From positions 620,001-684,000 of the forward strand of contig RDYL01000002.1 in assembly GCA_004293165.1 (NCBI GenBank): a stretch of DNA of 64,000 bases. The letters are read 5' to 3'. This DNA is from Flavobacteriia bacterium. GTDB lineage: Bacteria > Bacteroidota > Bacteroidia > Flavobacteriales > Flavobacteriaceae. The position numbers and the translations under genes were made by a program. Shown in pieces: positions 18,146-26,928 of this stretch (its first letter is position 1; each line of letters starts with the position of its first letter). The notes beneath the pieces are model-generated. The model saw only the letters and a program-made list of their open reading frames with translations, ran no database searches and had not been told where the DNA came from.

Positions 18146-18312
18146 TTGTGTCTTGTCCTGAAAAAAGTTGACTAAATATTACAAGGATAAGAAAACTTTA
18201 AAATTAAAGATTACTATAAACTTATAGTGAACTATACGATAGATTTTTAAGTGAATTAGATAAATTAGAACAAGGGTTTTTTACTAAATCTAGTAGTCAA
18301 TATTCGACACAA
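18146..18312. repeat. Decayed inverted-repeat-bounded element, possible IS or MITE relic
   Basis: The left end reads TTGTGTC, 15 bases, TTGACTA (18146-18174). The right end reads TAGTCAA, 5 bases, GACACAA (18294-18312). Both 7-base words are exact inverted partners, so the segment of 167 bases has bipartite terminal repeats. No full reading frame remains inside. The left end (TGTCCTGAAAAAAGTTGAC) looks to me like a transposon end, but this is from memory and unverified. Confidence 0.45.
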
Positions 18313-18460
18313 TTTTTTTTACAATAATATTTCAAACGGATTAATTTGACTGTCAAGATAAATTAGCTATTTTTTTATGTTAGATTTTCATTAACAGTTT
18401 AAAAAAAATATAACTCCAATCAAAGTATGTAAATAAGAAACAATTATAAAATTTAAAAAA

Positions 18461-18491
18461 AAATCGTAACAGAATTATTCTGTTACGATTT
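18461..18491 (-). terminator. Terminator of pckA
   Basis: A perfect 31-base palindrome (ATCGTAACAGAAT / ATTCTGTTACGAT around one central T) is preceded by an A-run, which is a T-run on the minus strand. It lies 57 bases after the pckA stop. Confidence 0.85.
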
Positions 18492-18547
18492 AACTATGTT
18501 AATTTATTTAGTCATCATTTTAGGATAACTTATATAAAGCTTATAAA

Positions 18548-20173
18548 TTACAACTGAGGTCCAGCCGCTACTAATGATTTTCCTTCTTCGTTATCCGTAT
18601 ATTGAACAAAGTTTTTGATAAATCTTGAAGCCAAATCTTCTGCTTTTGTTTGCCATTCAGCAGCATTAGCATAGGTGTTTCTTGGATCTAAAATATTCGT
18701 GTCTACATTTGGTAATGCTGTTGGAACTGCAAAATTAAATGTTGGTACTATCTTAGTTTCTGCTTTCTCAATTGAACCATCTAAAATAGCATCAATAATA
18801 GCTCTCGTATCTTTAATTGAAATACGTTTTCTTGTTCCGTTCCAACCTGTGTTTACCATATAAGCAGTAGCATTGTGTTGCTCCATTTTCTTAACTAATT
18901 CTTCCCCATATTTTGTTGGGTGTAAAGATAAGAACGCTTTTCCAAAACAAGCAGAGAATGTTGGTTCAGGTTGTGTTACTCCTCTTTCAGTTCCTGCTAA
19001 TTTAGCAGTAAATCCAGATAAGAAGTAATATTTAGTTTGATCTGGTGTTAATTTAGAAACAGGGGGCATTACTCCGAATGCATCAGCTGTTAAGAAAATA
19101 ACTTTCGTAGCGTGACCTGCTTTAGAAACTGGCCTTACAATATTTTCAATATGGTTTATTGGGTAAGAAACACGCGTGTTTTGTGTTACAGAACCATCTT
19201 TAAAATCAATTTTTCCGTTAGCATCAACTGTTACGTTTTCTAATAGTGCATCTCTTTTGATAGCTCCGAAAATATCTGGTTCGTTTGCTGCACTTAAATC
19301 GATAGTTTTAGCGTAACATCCACCTTCAAAGTTGAAAACTCCATCGTTATCCCAACCATGTTCGTCGTCTCCGATTAATTCGCGTTTTGGGTCAGTAGAT
19401 AAAGTAGTTTTTCCTGTTCCAGATAATCCGAAAAATACAGCAACATCGCCATCTTTTCCTTTGTTAGCCGAACAGTGCATAGAAGCAATTCCTTGTAATG
19501 GTAAGTAATAGTTCATCATAGAGAACAATCCTTTTTTCATTTCTCCACCGTACCAAGTTCCTCCAATTAATTGGATTTTTTCTGTTAAGTTGAACGCCAC
19601 ATATACTTCAGAATTTAATCCATGAGCTGCAAAATCTTTGAAACTTGTTTTTGAACCATTCATTACGATGAAATCTGGCTCACCAAAGTTTTCTATTTCT
19701 GCATCTGTTGGACGAATAAACATGTTTTTTACAAAGTGTGCTTGCCATGCAACTTCCATGATGAAACGAACTTTCAATCTTGTGTTTTCGTTTGCACCAC
19801 AAAAAGCGTCAACAACGTATAATTTTTTATTTGATAATTGCTTAACTGTAGTTTCTTTTAAAGCATTCCAAGTGTCTTGTGAGATTGGCTTGTTATCATT
19901 TGCAGCTTTATCCGAATTCCACCAAATTGTATTTTCTGTAACACTATCTTTAACAATGTATTTATCTTTAGGAGAACGACCTGTAAATTCACCTGTCATT
20001 ACATTAATTGCTCCAAGTTCTGATAGCTGTCCTTTTTCAAAACCTTCTAATGCGGTATTTAATTCCTCATTATATAAAAACTCATAGGAAGGATTGTAGA
20101 TTATTTCTGACACATCAAAAATTCCGTATTTTTCTAACGAAATCGATTTCGTAATTTGATTATTAGTATCCAT
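18548..20173 (-). CDS. pckA: Phosphoenolpyruvate carboxykinase (ATP)
   Basis: The 541-residue gluconeogenic enzyme converts oxaloacetate and ATP to phosphoenolpyruvate. Seen: the P-loop [11 protein letters not shown] (kinase motif 1), [11 protein letters not shown] (kinase motif 2), and the substrate-binding segment [10 protein letters not shown] near residue 65. These mark the ATP form rather than the GTP form. I start at the ATG at 20171-20173 ([17 protein letters not shown]); a TTG further upstream would add 12 atypical residues. A TAATTTTG promoter box lies at 20207-20214 on the minus strand. The transcript ends at the palindrome at 18461-18491. Confidence 0.97.
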   Translation of the reverse strand: MDTNNQITKSISLEKYGIFDVSEIIYNPSYEFLYNEELNTALEGFEKGQLSELGAINVMTGEFTGRSPKDKYIVKDSVTENTIWWNSDKAANDNKPISQDTWNALKETTVKQLSNKKLYVVDAFCGANENTRLKVRFIMEVAWQAHFVKNMFIRPTDAEIENFGEPDFIVMNGSKTSFKDFAAHGLNSEVYVAFNLTEKIQLIGGTWYGGEMKKGLFSMMNYYLPLQGIASMHCSANKGKDGDVAVFFGLSGTGKTTLSTDPKRELIGDDEHGWDNDGVFNFEGGCYAKTIDLSAANEPDIFGAIKRDALLENVTVDANGKIDFKDGSVTQNTRVSYPINHIENIVRPVSKAGHATKVIFLTADAFGVMPPVSKLTPDQTKYYFLSGFTAKLAGTERGVTQPEPTFSACFGKAFLSLHPTKYGEELVKKMEQHNATAYMVNTGWNGTRKRISIKDTRAIIDAILDGSIEKAETKIVPTFNFAVPTALPNVDTNILDPRNTYANAAEWQTKAEDLASRFIKNFVQYTDNEEGKSLVAAGPQL

Positions 20174-20242
20174 AATTAGTTTGTTACGTTGTGTTTTAAT
20201 AAAGTGCAAAATTATAAATTTAATTTCAGATAGCGTTTTAAA

Positions 20243-20629
20243 TTATTGTTTTTTACTTAAAATCACACAAAAAAGATAACCCCAAGCCAATATTAGCAGA
20301 AAACCACCTACAGGAGTAACTGGTCCTAAAAATTTAGTCTTTAAATTTGTAATACCATTTGTAGCCAATAAATAAATTGAACCTGAAAAAAACAGCACTC
20401 CTAAAATTGTTAACCAAAAAATCAACAAACGTTCCTTTTCATTTAAAAAAGCAAAAACACCAATAAACAATAAGAACAACGCATGATACATTTGATAACG
20501 AACACCCACTTCAAAAGACTGTAATTGCTCTACAGAAAGCACTTTTTTTAAAGCATGCGCTCCAAAAGCACCTAAAATGATTGCTGTAATACCTAAAAAA
20601 GCAGCACCTAAAAGAATTTTTTTGTCCAT
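20243..20629 (-). CDS. DUF423 family membrane protein
   Basis: The 128-residue protein has four predicted membrane helices. Its N-terminus, ILLGAAFLGITAIILGAFGAHALKK, is the signature of the DUF423 family (YgdD/YwdK). The role of the family is not known. It lies on the same strand as pckA, 69 bases upstream of it, and the pckA promoter box falls in that gap. The opposite-strand saccharopine dehydrogenase-like gene begins 126 bases away. Confidence 0.88.
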   Translation of the reverse strand: MDKKILLGAAFLGITAIILGAFGAHALKKVLSVEQLQSFEVGVRYQMYHALFLLFIGVFAFLNEKERLLIFWLTILGVLFFSGSIYLLATNGITNLKTKFLGPVTPVGGFLLILAWGYLFCVILSKKQ

Positions 20630-20754
20630 TTTGATAAAATTGAGACCAAAGATAACAAATCTTTTTATGTTAAATTATGACATAAATAAAGAATTAATTT
20701 TTATAAATATAACATTTTACTATCTTCGTGTGATATTTTACAATACTTCAAAAG

Positions 20755-22125
20755 ATGAGACATATTTTAGTTATTGGAGCAGGAAGATCTGCTTCATCGC
20801 TCATAAAATACCTTTTAGAAAATTCGGAAAAAGAAAACCTTCATGTTACTATTGGTGATTTATCAGAAGAACTAGCTAAACAAAAAACTAATAATAATAA
20901 AAATGCAACGGCAATATGCTTTGACATTTTTAATGAAGCCCAACGAAAAGCTGAAATTCAAAAAGCTGACATTGTAGTATCTATGCTTCCAGCTCATTTG
21001 CATTTAGAAGTTGCTAAAGATTGTATTACCTACAAAAAACACATGGTAACTGCATCTTACATTAGTCCCGCAATGCAAGAATTAGATGCTGCTGCTAAAG
21101 AAAATGGTTTGGTTTTCATGAATGAAATTGGACTTGACCCAGGTATTGACCACATGAGTGCAATGAAAGTCTTAGATGAAATTCGTGAAAAAGGTGGAAA
21201 TATCATTTTATTTGAATCATTTTGTGGTGGTTTAGTTGCCCCAGAAAGTGATACCAACTTGTGGAATTATAAATTTACCTGGAATCCAAGAAATGTTGTA
21301 TTAGCCGGTCAAGGTGGTGCAGCAAAATTTATACAAGAAGGAAATTACAAATACATTCCCTATTCAAAATTATTTAGAAGAACTGAATTTTTAGAAGTAA
21401 AAGACTACGGTAGATTTGAAGCCTATGCCAACAGAGATTCGTTAAAATATAGAAGTGTTTATGGCTTAGACGATGCATTGACTTGTTATCGTGGAACAAT
21501 CAGAAGAGTAGGATATTCAAGAGCTTGGGACATTTTAGTACAACTTGGAATGACTGATGATTCCTATATAATTGATAATTCAGAAGAAATGTCTTATCGC
21601 GAATTTACGAATTCCTTTTTACCTTATCATCCAACAGATACTGTAGAAATTAAGTTAAGAGCTATTCAAAAAATAGATCAAGATGATGTTATTTGGGATA
21701 AATTAGTAGAATTAGATTTATTTAATCCCGATAAAAAAGTAGAATTAGTAAAAGCCACTCCTGCACAAATTTTAGAAAAAATATTAGCTGAAAAATGGGC
21801 ATTACAACCAAATGATAAAGATATGATTGTAATGTATCATAAATTTGGTTACGAATTAAATGGAGAAAATAAACAAATTGATTCTACAATGGTTTGTATT
21901 GGCGATGATCAAACCTACACAGCAATGGCAAAAACTGTTGGTTTACCTGTGGCTATTGCAACATTAAAAATTTTAAACAAAGAAATTACAACTCCTGGCG
22001 TTCAATTACCTATTACAAAAGAAGTATATACTCCAATATTAAAAGAATTGGAAAGTTATGGCGTAATTTTTAACGAAATGGAAGTTCCTTATTTGGGTTA
22101 TAATCCATTAAATGTAAAAAATTAA
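20755..22125 (+). CDS. Saccharopine dehydrogenase family oxidoreductase
   Basis: The 456-residue protein has an N-terminal Rossmann fold with the nucleotide motif VIGAGRSASSLIKYL (about residues 5-19), then SMLPAHLHLEVAKDC and the conserved region NEIGLDPGIDHMSAMKVLDE. The C-terminal half matches the saccharopine dehydrogenase C-terminal domain (SFCGGLVAPESDTNLWNYKFTWNPRNVVLAGQ in pieces). Likely substrates are saccharopine or a related lysine or glutamate imino acid; the reaction direction is not decided by sequence. An Lrp/AsnC regulator is encoded just downstream after a terminator, which fits amino acid metabolism. Confidence 0.88.
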   Translation: MRHILVIGAGRSASSLIKYLLENSEKENLHVTIGDLSEELAKQKTNNNKNATAICFDIFNEAQRKAEIQKADIVVSMLPAHLHLEVAKDCITYKKHMVTASYISPAMQELDAAAKENGLVFMNEIGLDPGIDHMSAMKVLDEIREKGGNIILFESFCGGLVAPESDTNLWNYKFTWNPRNVVLAGQGGAAKFIQEGNYKYIPYSKLFRRTEFLEVKDYGRFEAYANRDSLKYRSVYGLDDALTCYRGTIRRVGYSRAWDILVQLGMTDDSYIIDNSEEMSYREFTNSFLPYHPTDTVEIKLRAIQKIDQDDVIWDKLVELDLFNPDKKVELVKATPAQILEKILAEKWALQPNDKDMIVMYHKFGYELNGENKQIDSTMVCIGDDQTYTAMAKTVGLPVAIATLKILNKEITTPGVQLPITKEVYTPILKELESYGVIFNEMEVPYLGYNPLNVKN

Positions 22126-22146
22126 TCATTCATTCAATATTTATAT

Positions 22147-22176
22147 AAATCCGAAATTGTAATTGGTTTCGGATTT
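22147..22176 (+). terminator. Terminator of the saccharopine dehydrogenase-like gene
   Basis: A 10-bp stem AAATCCGAAA / TTTCGGATTT with a 10-base loop is followed by a T-run. Confidence 0.88.
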
Positions 22177-22229
22177 TTTTTATATAATTTGAAATCGATT
22201 TTGTATTTTTACTTTCAAATCAATTGAAA

Positions 22230-22700
22230 ATGAAGATAAATCACTTACAAATTGAAATCGACGGAATCGACAAAGAGATCCTTCGCGATTTAATGGACGA
22301 CGCACGAAAACCTATCTTACAAATCGCCAATAAAATTGGGATTTCAGGAGCTGCTATTCATCAACGGTTACGGAAATTAGAAAACTCAGGTGTAATTTCG
22401 GGTTCAAAATTTGTGGTTGACACAAAAGTTTTAGGTTACAGCACAATGGCTTTCATTGGAATTTATTTAGAAAAAGCATCGAGTAATTCCGAAGTGGTAA
22501 AAGAATTGAAGAAAATTCCTGAAGTATTAGAATGCCATTATACGACCGGAAATTGGAGTATTTTAATCAAAATCATTTGTAGAGATAACGAACATTTGAT
22601 GCAATTGCTCAATAAAAAAATTCAACCCATTGATGGAGTTTCAAGAACGGAAACATACATTTCGTTGGAACAGCAAATAGAAAGACAAATTCAATTGTAG
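22230..22700 (+). CDS. Lrp/AsnC family transcriptional regulator
   Basis: The 156-residue protein has an N-terminal winged helix-turn-helix (about residues 10-60: IDKEILRDLMDDARKP then IANKIGISGAAIHQRLRKLENSGVI). A RAM effector-binding domain follows with VLECHYTTGNWSILIKIICRD, the usual amino acid sensor. I use the ATG at 22230; a TTG two codons earlier is less likely. Lrp-type proteins form octamers that bend DNA and respond to amino acids. The position next to the saccharopine dehydrogenase-like gene suggests, but does not prove, lysine or branched-chain sensing. Confidence 0.94.
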   Translation: MKINHLQIEIDGIDKEILRDLMDDARKPILQIANKIGISGAAIHQRLRKLENSGVISGSKFVVDTKVLGYSTMAFIGIYLEKASSNSEVVKELKKIPEVLECHYTTGNWSILIKIICRDNEHLMQLLNKKIQPIDGVSRTETYISLEQQIERQIQL

Positions 22701-22730
22701 GTACGAAGTACAAAGTTGGAAGTACAAAAA

Positions 22731-22764
22731 CAAAATCCGTCAAACTTGCATCTGACGGATTTTG
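22731..22764. terminator. Bidirectional terminator between lrp and the zinc peptidase gene
   Basis: A 12-bp perfect stem CAAAATCCGTCA / TGACGGATTTTG with a 10-base loop lies between two convergent genes. It is preceded by a micro-repeat-like phrase (GTACGAAGTACAAAGTTGGAAGTAC in overlapping pieces). Confidence 0.88.
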
Positions 22765-22784
22765 TTTTATATAATTTTTAGAAA

Positions 22785-23474
22785 TTAATCTCTACTTGCA
22801 CCAACATAACGCATTACGTAGTACAATAAAGTGGCAATAGAACCAATTGCTGCAACTAAATATGTACGAGCCGCCCATTTTAATGAATCTTCAGCACCAG
22901 CATATTCTTGTTGGCTTACCATGTTTTTATTTTTTAACCAAGCTAAAGCTCTGTTACTTGCATCATATTCTACAGGAAGTGTAACTATTGAAAACAAAGT
23001 GGTTACCGCAAATAAAATAATTCCAATTAACAATAAAGATGGAAAAGTATTAATCATTAAAATACCACCAATTAACACCCATTGCACTAAAGATGATGAA
23101 ATTTGAACCATTGGCACCATTTTAGAGCGCATTGTTAACCAACTATAAGCTTGAGCGTGTTGCACAGCATGACCACATTCGTGAGCTGCTACGGCTGCCG
23201 CTGCTGCATTTCTTTGATTATAAACTGCTTCAGATAAATTTACTGTTTTATCTGCAGGATTGTAGTGATCGGTTAATCTTCCGGGAGTAGAAATTACTTT
23301 TACATCATGAATACCGTGATCTGCTAACATTTTCTCAGCAATTTCAGCACCACTCATTCCATTTCTTAAATGCACTTTTGAGTAATAATCAAATTTAGAC
23401 TGTAAGCGATTTGAAACCAACCAACTTACCAACATCACAACTCCTCCAATTATCATAGAACCTAAGTCAAACAT
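22785..23474 (-). CDS. Zinc metallopeptidase, YugP family
   Basis: The 229-residue membrane protein has the zinc-binding motif HECGH at residues 98-102 within AVAAHECGHAVQHAQAY. A membrane segment at the N-terminus (IIGGVVMLVSWLVSNRLQSKF) and further hydrophobic segments in the C-terminal half (VLIGGILMINTFPSLLLIGIILF; TYLVAAIGSIATLLYYVMRYV) fit the YugP pattern. The family is annotated as neutral zinc metallopeptidases. Substrates in Bacteroidetes are unknown. It is a single gene, convergent with lrp. Confidence 0.92.
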   Translation of the reverse strand: MFDLGSMIIGGVVMLVSWLVSNRLQSKFDYYSKVHLRNGMSGAEIAEKMLADHGIHDVKVISTPGRLTDHYNPADKTVNLSEAVYNQRNAAAAAVAAHECGHAVQHAQAYSWLTMRSKMVPMVQISSSLVQWVLIGGILMINTFPSLLLIGIILFAVTTLFSIVTLPVEYDASNRALAWLKNKNMVSQQEYAGAEDSLKWAARTYLVAAIGSIATLLYYVMRYVGASRD

Positions 23475-23610
23475 ATCTATATTTTTTAAAAATTAAAGTT
23501 ACTAAAATTATATCAAATTACAAGCCAAAATACAAAAATGACATTTTGACATCTTGGTTTTATTCTTATACGCAAAAATTGAAAAATGTTACAAAGGAAT
23601 ATAAAAAAAC

Positions 23611-23709
23611 TGCTGATTCGCTGATTTTAAAACAATCTGCGAATCTGCGGTTAAAATATTCATAAAGTTTGTCACTCTGAAATCGAAGAGATTCCTTCGG
23701 AATGACAAA
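23611..23709. repeat. Two intergenic repeat remnants downstream of leuS
   Basis: The first piece (23611-23652) repeats the word AATCTGCG/GATTCGCTGATT in direct and near-inverted form. The second (23668-23709) is bounded by exact 7-base inverted ends TTTGTCA / TGACAAA around GAAATCGAAGAGATTCCTTCGG. Words of the type TCATTCCGAAGGAATCTC are familiar to me from intergenic repeats of Bacteroidetes genomes. No gene fits in this 247-base gap. Confidence 0.6.
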
Positions 23710-23721
23710 TTTGTGGTAAAA

Positions 23722-26700
23722 TTATCCCACCAAATTAATAATTTTACCTGGAACGATAATGATATTCTTTGGCGTATTTCCTGCTAATTGCGCAATGGTT
23801 CTTTCATCTGCTAGAACAATTTCTTGAATTTGCTCTTTAGTTAAATCCAATGGTAATTTAATGGTGAAACGCATTTTTCCATTGAATGAAACTGGGTATT
23901 CTTTTTCAGATTCAACTAAATATTTCTCTTCAAATTTTGGAAAAGCTACCCTTGCAATAGAACCTTCGTGACCTAAAGCGCTCCATAATTCCTCAGCAAT
24001 ATGAGGAGCATAAGGTGAAACTAAAATAGCTAATGGCTCTAAAATAGCGCGGTGATTACATTTTAATTGTTGTAATTCGTTTACGCAAATCATGAATTGA
24101 GAAACCGACGTGTTGAAAGAGAAATTCTCGATGTCTTCCGTAACTTTTTTGATGGTTTTGTGTAACGATTTGTACATTTCTGCCGTTGGTTCGTCGTTTA
24201 CAATTACGGAACCATTATCATCAAAATATAATCTCCATAATTTTTTTAAGAAACCAGAAACTCCTGTAATTCCTGCTGTGTTCCAAGGTTTAGATTGCTC
24301 TAAGGGACCTAAAAACATTTCGTATAAACGCAACGTATCCGCTCCATATTCTTCACAAATATCATCTGGCGAAACTACATTGTATTTCGATTTCGACATT
24401 TTTTCTACTTCACGACCTACAATGTATTTTCCATCTTCTAAAATGAATTCTGCATCTTTATAATCAGAATATAATGGATGCTCTTTGAATTTTTCAATAT
24501 ATAATTCGCTTGTAATGTCATTGATACAAGACAAATCAACATGAAGTGCATTAATGTTATAAACTAGCGTACTATCGCCTTTTTTACATTCTAGTAATAT
24601 ATCTTCTTTTAAAAAATTGTTTTCTGTGAGATATTTAAAAATCAAAGATTCATTATTAAAATGCTTTTCATCAATTCTAAAATGTTCTGAAGAAACTTTT
24701 CTACCTTCGCTACATTCAGAAAGCAAATTTTTAGATATGAGAATTGAATTTTTATTTTTTAAAATCTCATTAATATTAACTTGTATAATGTTATCATTAT
24801 TTTTATTAATTTTAACTGCATCAATTGATATTCTATAAACAAAAGCACTCATTCCTAAAATCATTCCCTGATTTATCAACTTCTTGAAGGGTTCTTCGGT
24901 TGGTGCATAGCCTCTATCTTTTAAGAATTTGTTCCAAAAACGAGAATACAATAAATGTCCGGTTGCGTGCTCGCTTCCGCCAATGTATAAATCTACACTT
25001 TCCCAATATTTTAAAGCTTCTTCGTTTGCAAACTCTTCTGTATTATGTGCATCCATATAACGCATCCAATACCAAGAAGAACCTGCCCAACCTGGCATTG
25101 TATTCAATTCTAACGGGAAAACTTTCACGTTATCAATCAACTGATTACTAACCACTGAGCACTGAACACAATCCCATGCCCAAACGGTTGCGTTTCCTAA
25201 TGGTGGTTGTCCGTCTTCGGTTGGTAAATATTTTTCTACTTCTGGTAAAACAATTGGCAAGTGTTTTTTGTCAATCATTTGTGGTAAACCATTCACATAA
25301 TATACAGGAAAAGGTTCGCCCCAATATCTTTGTCGAGAGAAAACAGCATCACGTAAACGGTAATTTACTTTAGCATTTCCTGCTCCGATTTTTTCTAATT
25401 CTTCGATAATTTTCTTCGTTCCCGATTTGTAATCTAATCCGTTTAAGAAATCAGAGTTTACTGATTCGAAACCACTTTTTTCTCCGTAAGCCGCTTCTGA
25501 AATATCTTGGTTGAAAATGTTTTTAATTGCTGGCATTCCGTTAGTTCCTTTGAAGAAATTCGCGAAAGCATAATCACGCTCATCGCCACATGGAACGGCC
25601 ATAACCGCACCTGTTCCATAACCAGCTAACACGTAATCGCCAATCCAAACTGGAATTGGTTCTTTGGTAAATGGATGTTCTGCATAAGCACCTGTAAAAA
25701 CGCCTGAAATGGTTTTTACATCTGCCATTCTTTCACGTTCTGAACGTTTTGCTGTTGCTTCTACATACGCTTCAACTGCTGCTTTTTGTTCTGGAGTGGT
25801 AATTTGAGAAACTAATTCGTGTTCTGGAGCTAATGTCATGAAGGTAACTCCGAAAATGGTATCAGGACGAGTTGTGAAAACTTCAACTGTTATTGGAAGG
25901 TGGGTGCTGGAAGCTGGAAGAACTTTGAAAGAAACCATTGCTCCAACTGATTTTCCAATCCAATTACGTTGTGATTCTTTGATCGATTCACTCCAATCGA
26001 TTTCGTTTAAACCTTGCAATAAACGTTCCGCGTAAGCAGAAATTCGCATTGACCATTGTGTCATTTTCTTACGAACTACGGTATGTCCACCACGTTCTGA
26101 AACGCCGTTTACAATTTCGTCATTCGCTAAAACGGTTCCTAAAGCGGCACACCAGTTTACTTCGGTTTCAGCTAAATAGGTTAATCTATATTGTAAAAGT
26201 ATTTTTTGTTGCTCTTCTGATGAAAATGATTTCCAATCTTCAGCTGAAAATGGCGCAATATTATCATCGCAAACCGCATTTACATTCGCATTTCCGTTTT
26301 TATCAAATTCTTGCATTAACGTGCAAATGCTTTCTGCTTTATCCGAATTTTTATTGTACCAAGATTCGAATAATTGAATGAAAATCCACTGTGTATGTTT
26401 GTAATAATCTGGATTTGAAGTACGCACTTCTCGACTCCAATCGAAAGAAAAACCAATTCTATCCAACTGATTTCTGTAGCCTTGAATGGTGTTTCCTGAT
26501 TTATCTACACCACCTTCAATATTCATTCGGGTTGTGTCCGCTGGATGTTGTCCTGTTTGAATTGCATATTGTTCCGCTGGCAAACCAAATGAATCGTACC
26601 CTTGCGGGTGCAACACATTAAACCCTTGATGTCTTTTATATCTTGCAACAATATCAGAGGCAATATAACCTAGCGGATGCCCAACGTGTAAACCCGCTCC

Positions 26701-26829
26701 AGAAGGATAAGGAAACATGTCTAATACATAGTATTTTGGTTTTTCGCAGTTATTTGATGCAGCAAAAGTTTGATTTTCTGCCCAATATTGTTGCCATTTG
26801 GCTTCGATTTTTTCGTGGTGGTATTTCAT
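23722..26829 (-). CDS. leuS: Leucyl-tRNA synthetase, unusually long
   Basis: This class I synthetase charges tRNA-Leu. Seen: the HIGH-type motif HVGH at residues 48-51 (PYPSGAGLHVGHPLGY), the editing-domain region TTRPDTIFG near residue 320, LNTMPGWAGSSWYW near 575, KMSKS at about 810-814, and a C-terminal anticodon-binding domain. At 1035 residues it is long for the family. The extra length lies mostly between the GMILG segment (about 658) and KMSKS (about 810), where Bacteroidetes enzymes already have an enlarged leucine-specific insertion. Two places, about residues 303-312 and 552-564, are encoded by DNA that looks like intergenic repeat sequence. The frame is intact and all catalytic motifs are present, so I expect a working enzyme. 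Confidence 0.95.
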   Translation of the reverse strand: MKYHHEKIEAKWQQYWAENQTFAASNNCEKPKYYVLDMFPYPSGAGLHVGHPLGYIASDIVARYKRHQGFNVLHPQGYDSFGLPAEQYAIQTGQHPADTTRMNIEGGVDKSGNTIQGYRNQLDRIGFSFDWSREVRTSNPDYYKHTQWIFIQLFESWYNKNSDKAESICTLMQEFDKNGNANVNAVCDDNIAPFSAEDWKSFSSEEQQKILLQYRLTYLAETEVNWCAALGTVLANDEIVNGVSERGGHTVVRKKMTQWSMRISAYAERLLQGLNEIDWSESIKESQRNWIGKSVGAMVSFKVLPASSTHLPITVEVFTTRPDTIFGVTFMTLAPEHELVSQITTPEQKAAVEAYVEATAKRSERERMADVKTISGVFTGAYAEHPFTKEPIPVWIGDYVLAGYGTGAVMAVPCGDERDYAFANFFKGTNGMPAIKNIFNQDISEAAYGEKSGFESVNSDFLNGLDYKSGTKKIIEELEKIGAGNAKVNYRLRDAVFSRQRYWGEPFPVYYVNGLPQMIDKKHLPIVLPEVEKYLPTEDGQPPLGNATVWAWDCVQCSVVSNQLIDNVKVFPLELNTMPGWAGSSWYWMRYMDAHNTEEFANEEALKYWESVDLYIGGSEHATGHLLYSRFWNKFLKDRGYAPTEEPFKKLINQGMILGMSAFVYRISIDAVKINKNNDNIIQVNINEILKNKNSILISKNLLSECSEGRKVSSEHFRIDEKHFNNESLIFKYLTENNFLKEDILLECKKGDSTLVYNINALHVDLSCINDITSELYIEKFKEHPLYSDYKDAEFILEDGKYIVGREVEKMSKSKYNVVSPDDICEEYGADTLRLYEMFLGPLEQSKPWNTAGITGVSGFLKKLWRLYFDDNGSVIVNDEPTAEMYKSLHKTIKKVTEDIENFSFNTSVSQFMICVNELQQLKCNHRAILEPLAILVSPYAPHIAEELWSALGHEGSIARVAFPKFEEKYLVESEKEYPVSFNGKMRFTIKLPLDLTKEQIQEIVLADERTIAQLAGNTPKNIIIVPGKIINLVG

Positions 26830-26841
26830 TACTCTAAAATG

Positions 26842-26866
26842 TTGTCGGTTTTTTATTGTCGGTTTT
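26842..26866. repeat. 11-bp direct repeat in the leuS leader
   Basis: The word TTGTCGGTTTT occurs at 26842-26852 and again at 26856-26866, immediately upstream of the leuS start codon, which would be read as AAAACCGACAA twice in the leuS mRNA leader. Function unknown; it could be a decayed repeat or a regulatory site. Confidence 0.45.
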
Positions 26867-26928
26867 ATCCGAAAAAATAAGGTGCAAATTTACGTTTTAA
26901 ATATCAAAGTTAAAAGTGTGAATAAAAG

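Larger units (their letters stand above)
18082..18547. other. Longest gene-free stretch, with two terminators and a decayed element
   Basis: This 466-base region between the cold shock gene and pckA holds a terminator at each end (18117-18137 and 18461-18491) and an inverted-repeat-bounded segment at 18146-18312. The remaining bases, about 18313-18460, are very AT-rich and contain no credible gene. Confidence 0.8.

Noticed and set aside
23611..23709. CRISPR array, because of repeated words in a gap
   Set aside because: There are no evenly spaced identical repeats with unique spacers, and no cas genes in the window.
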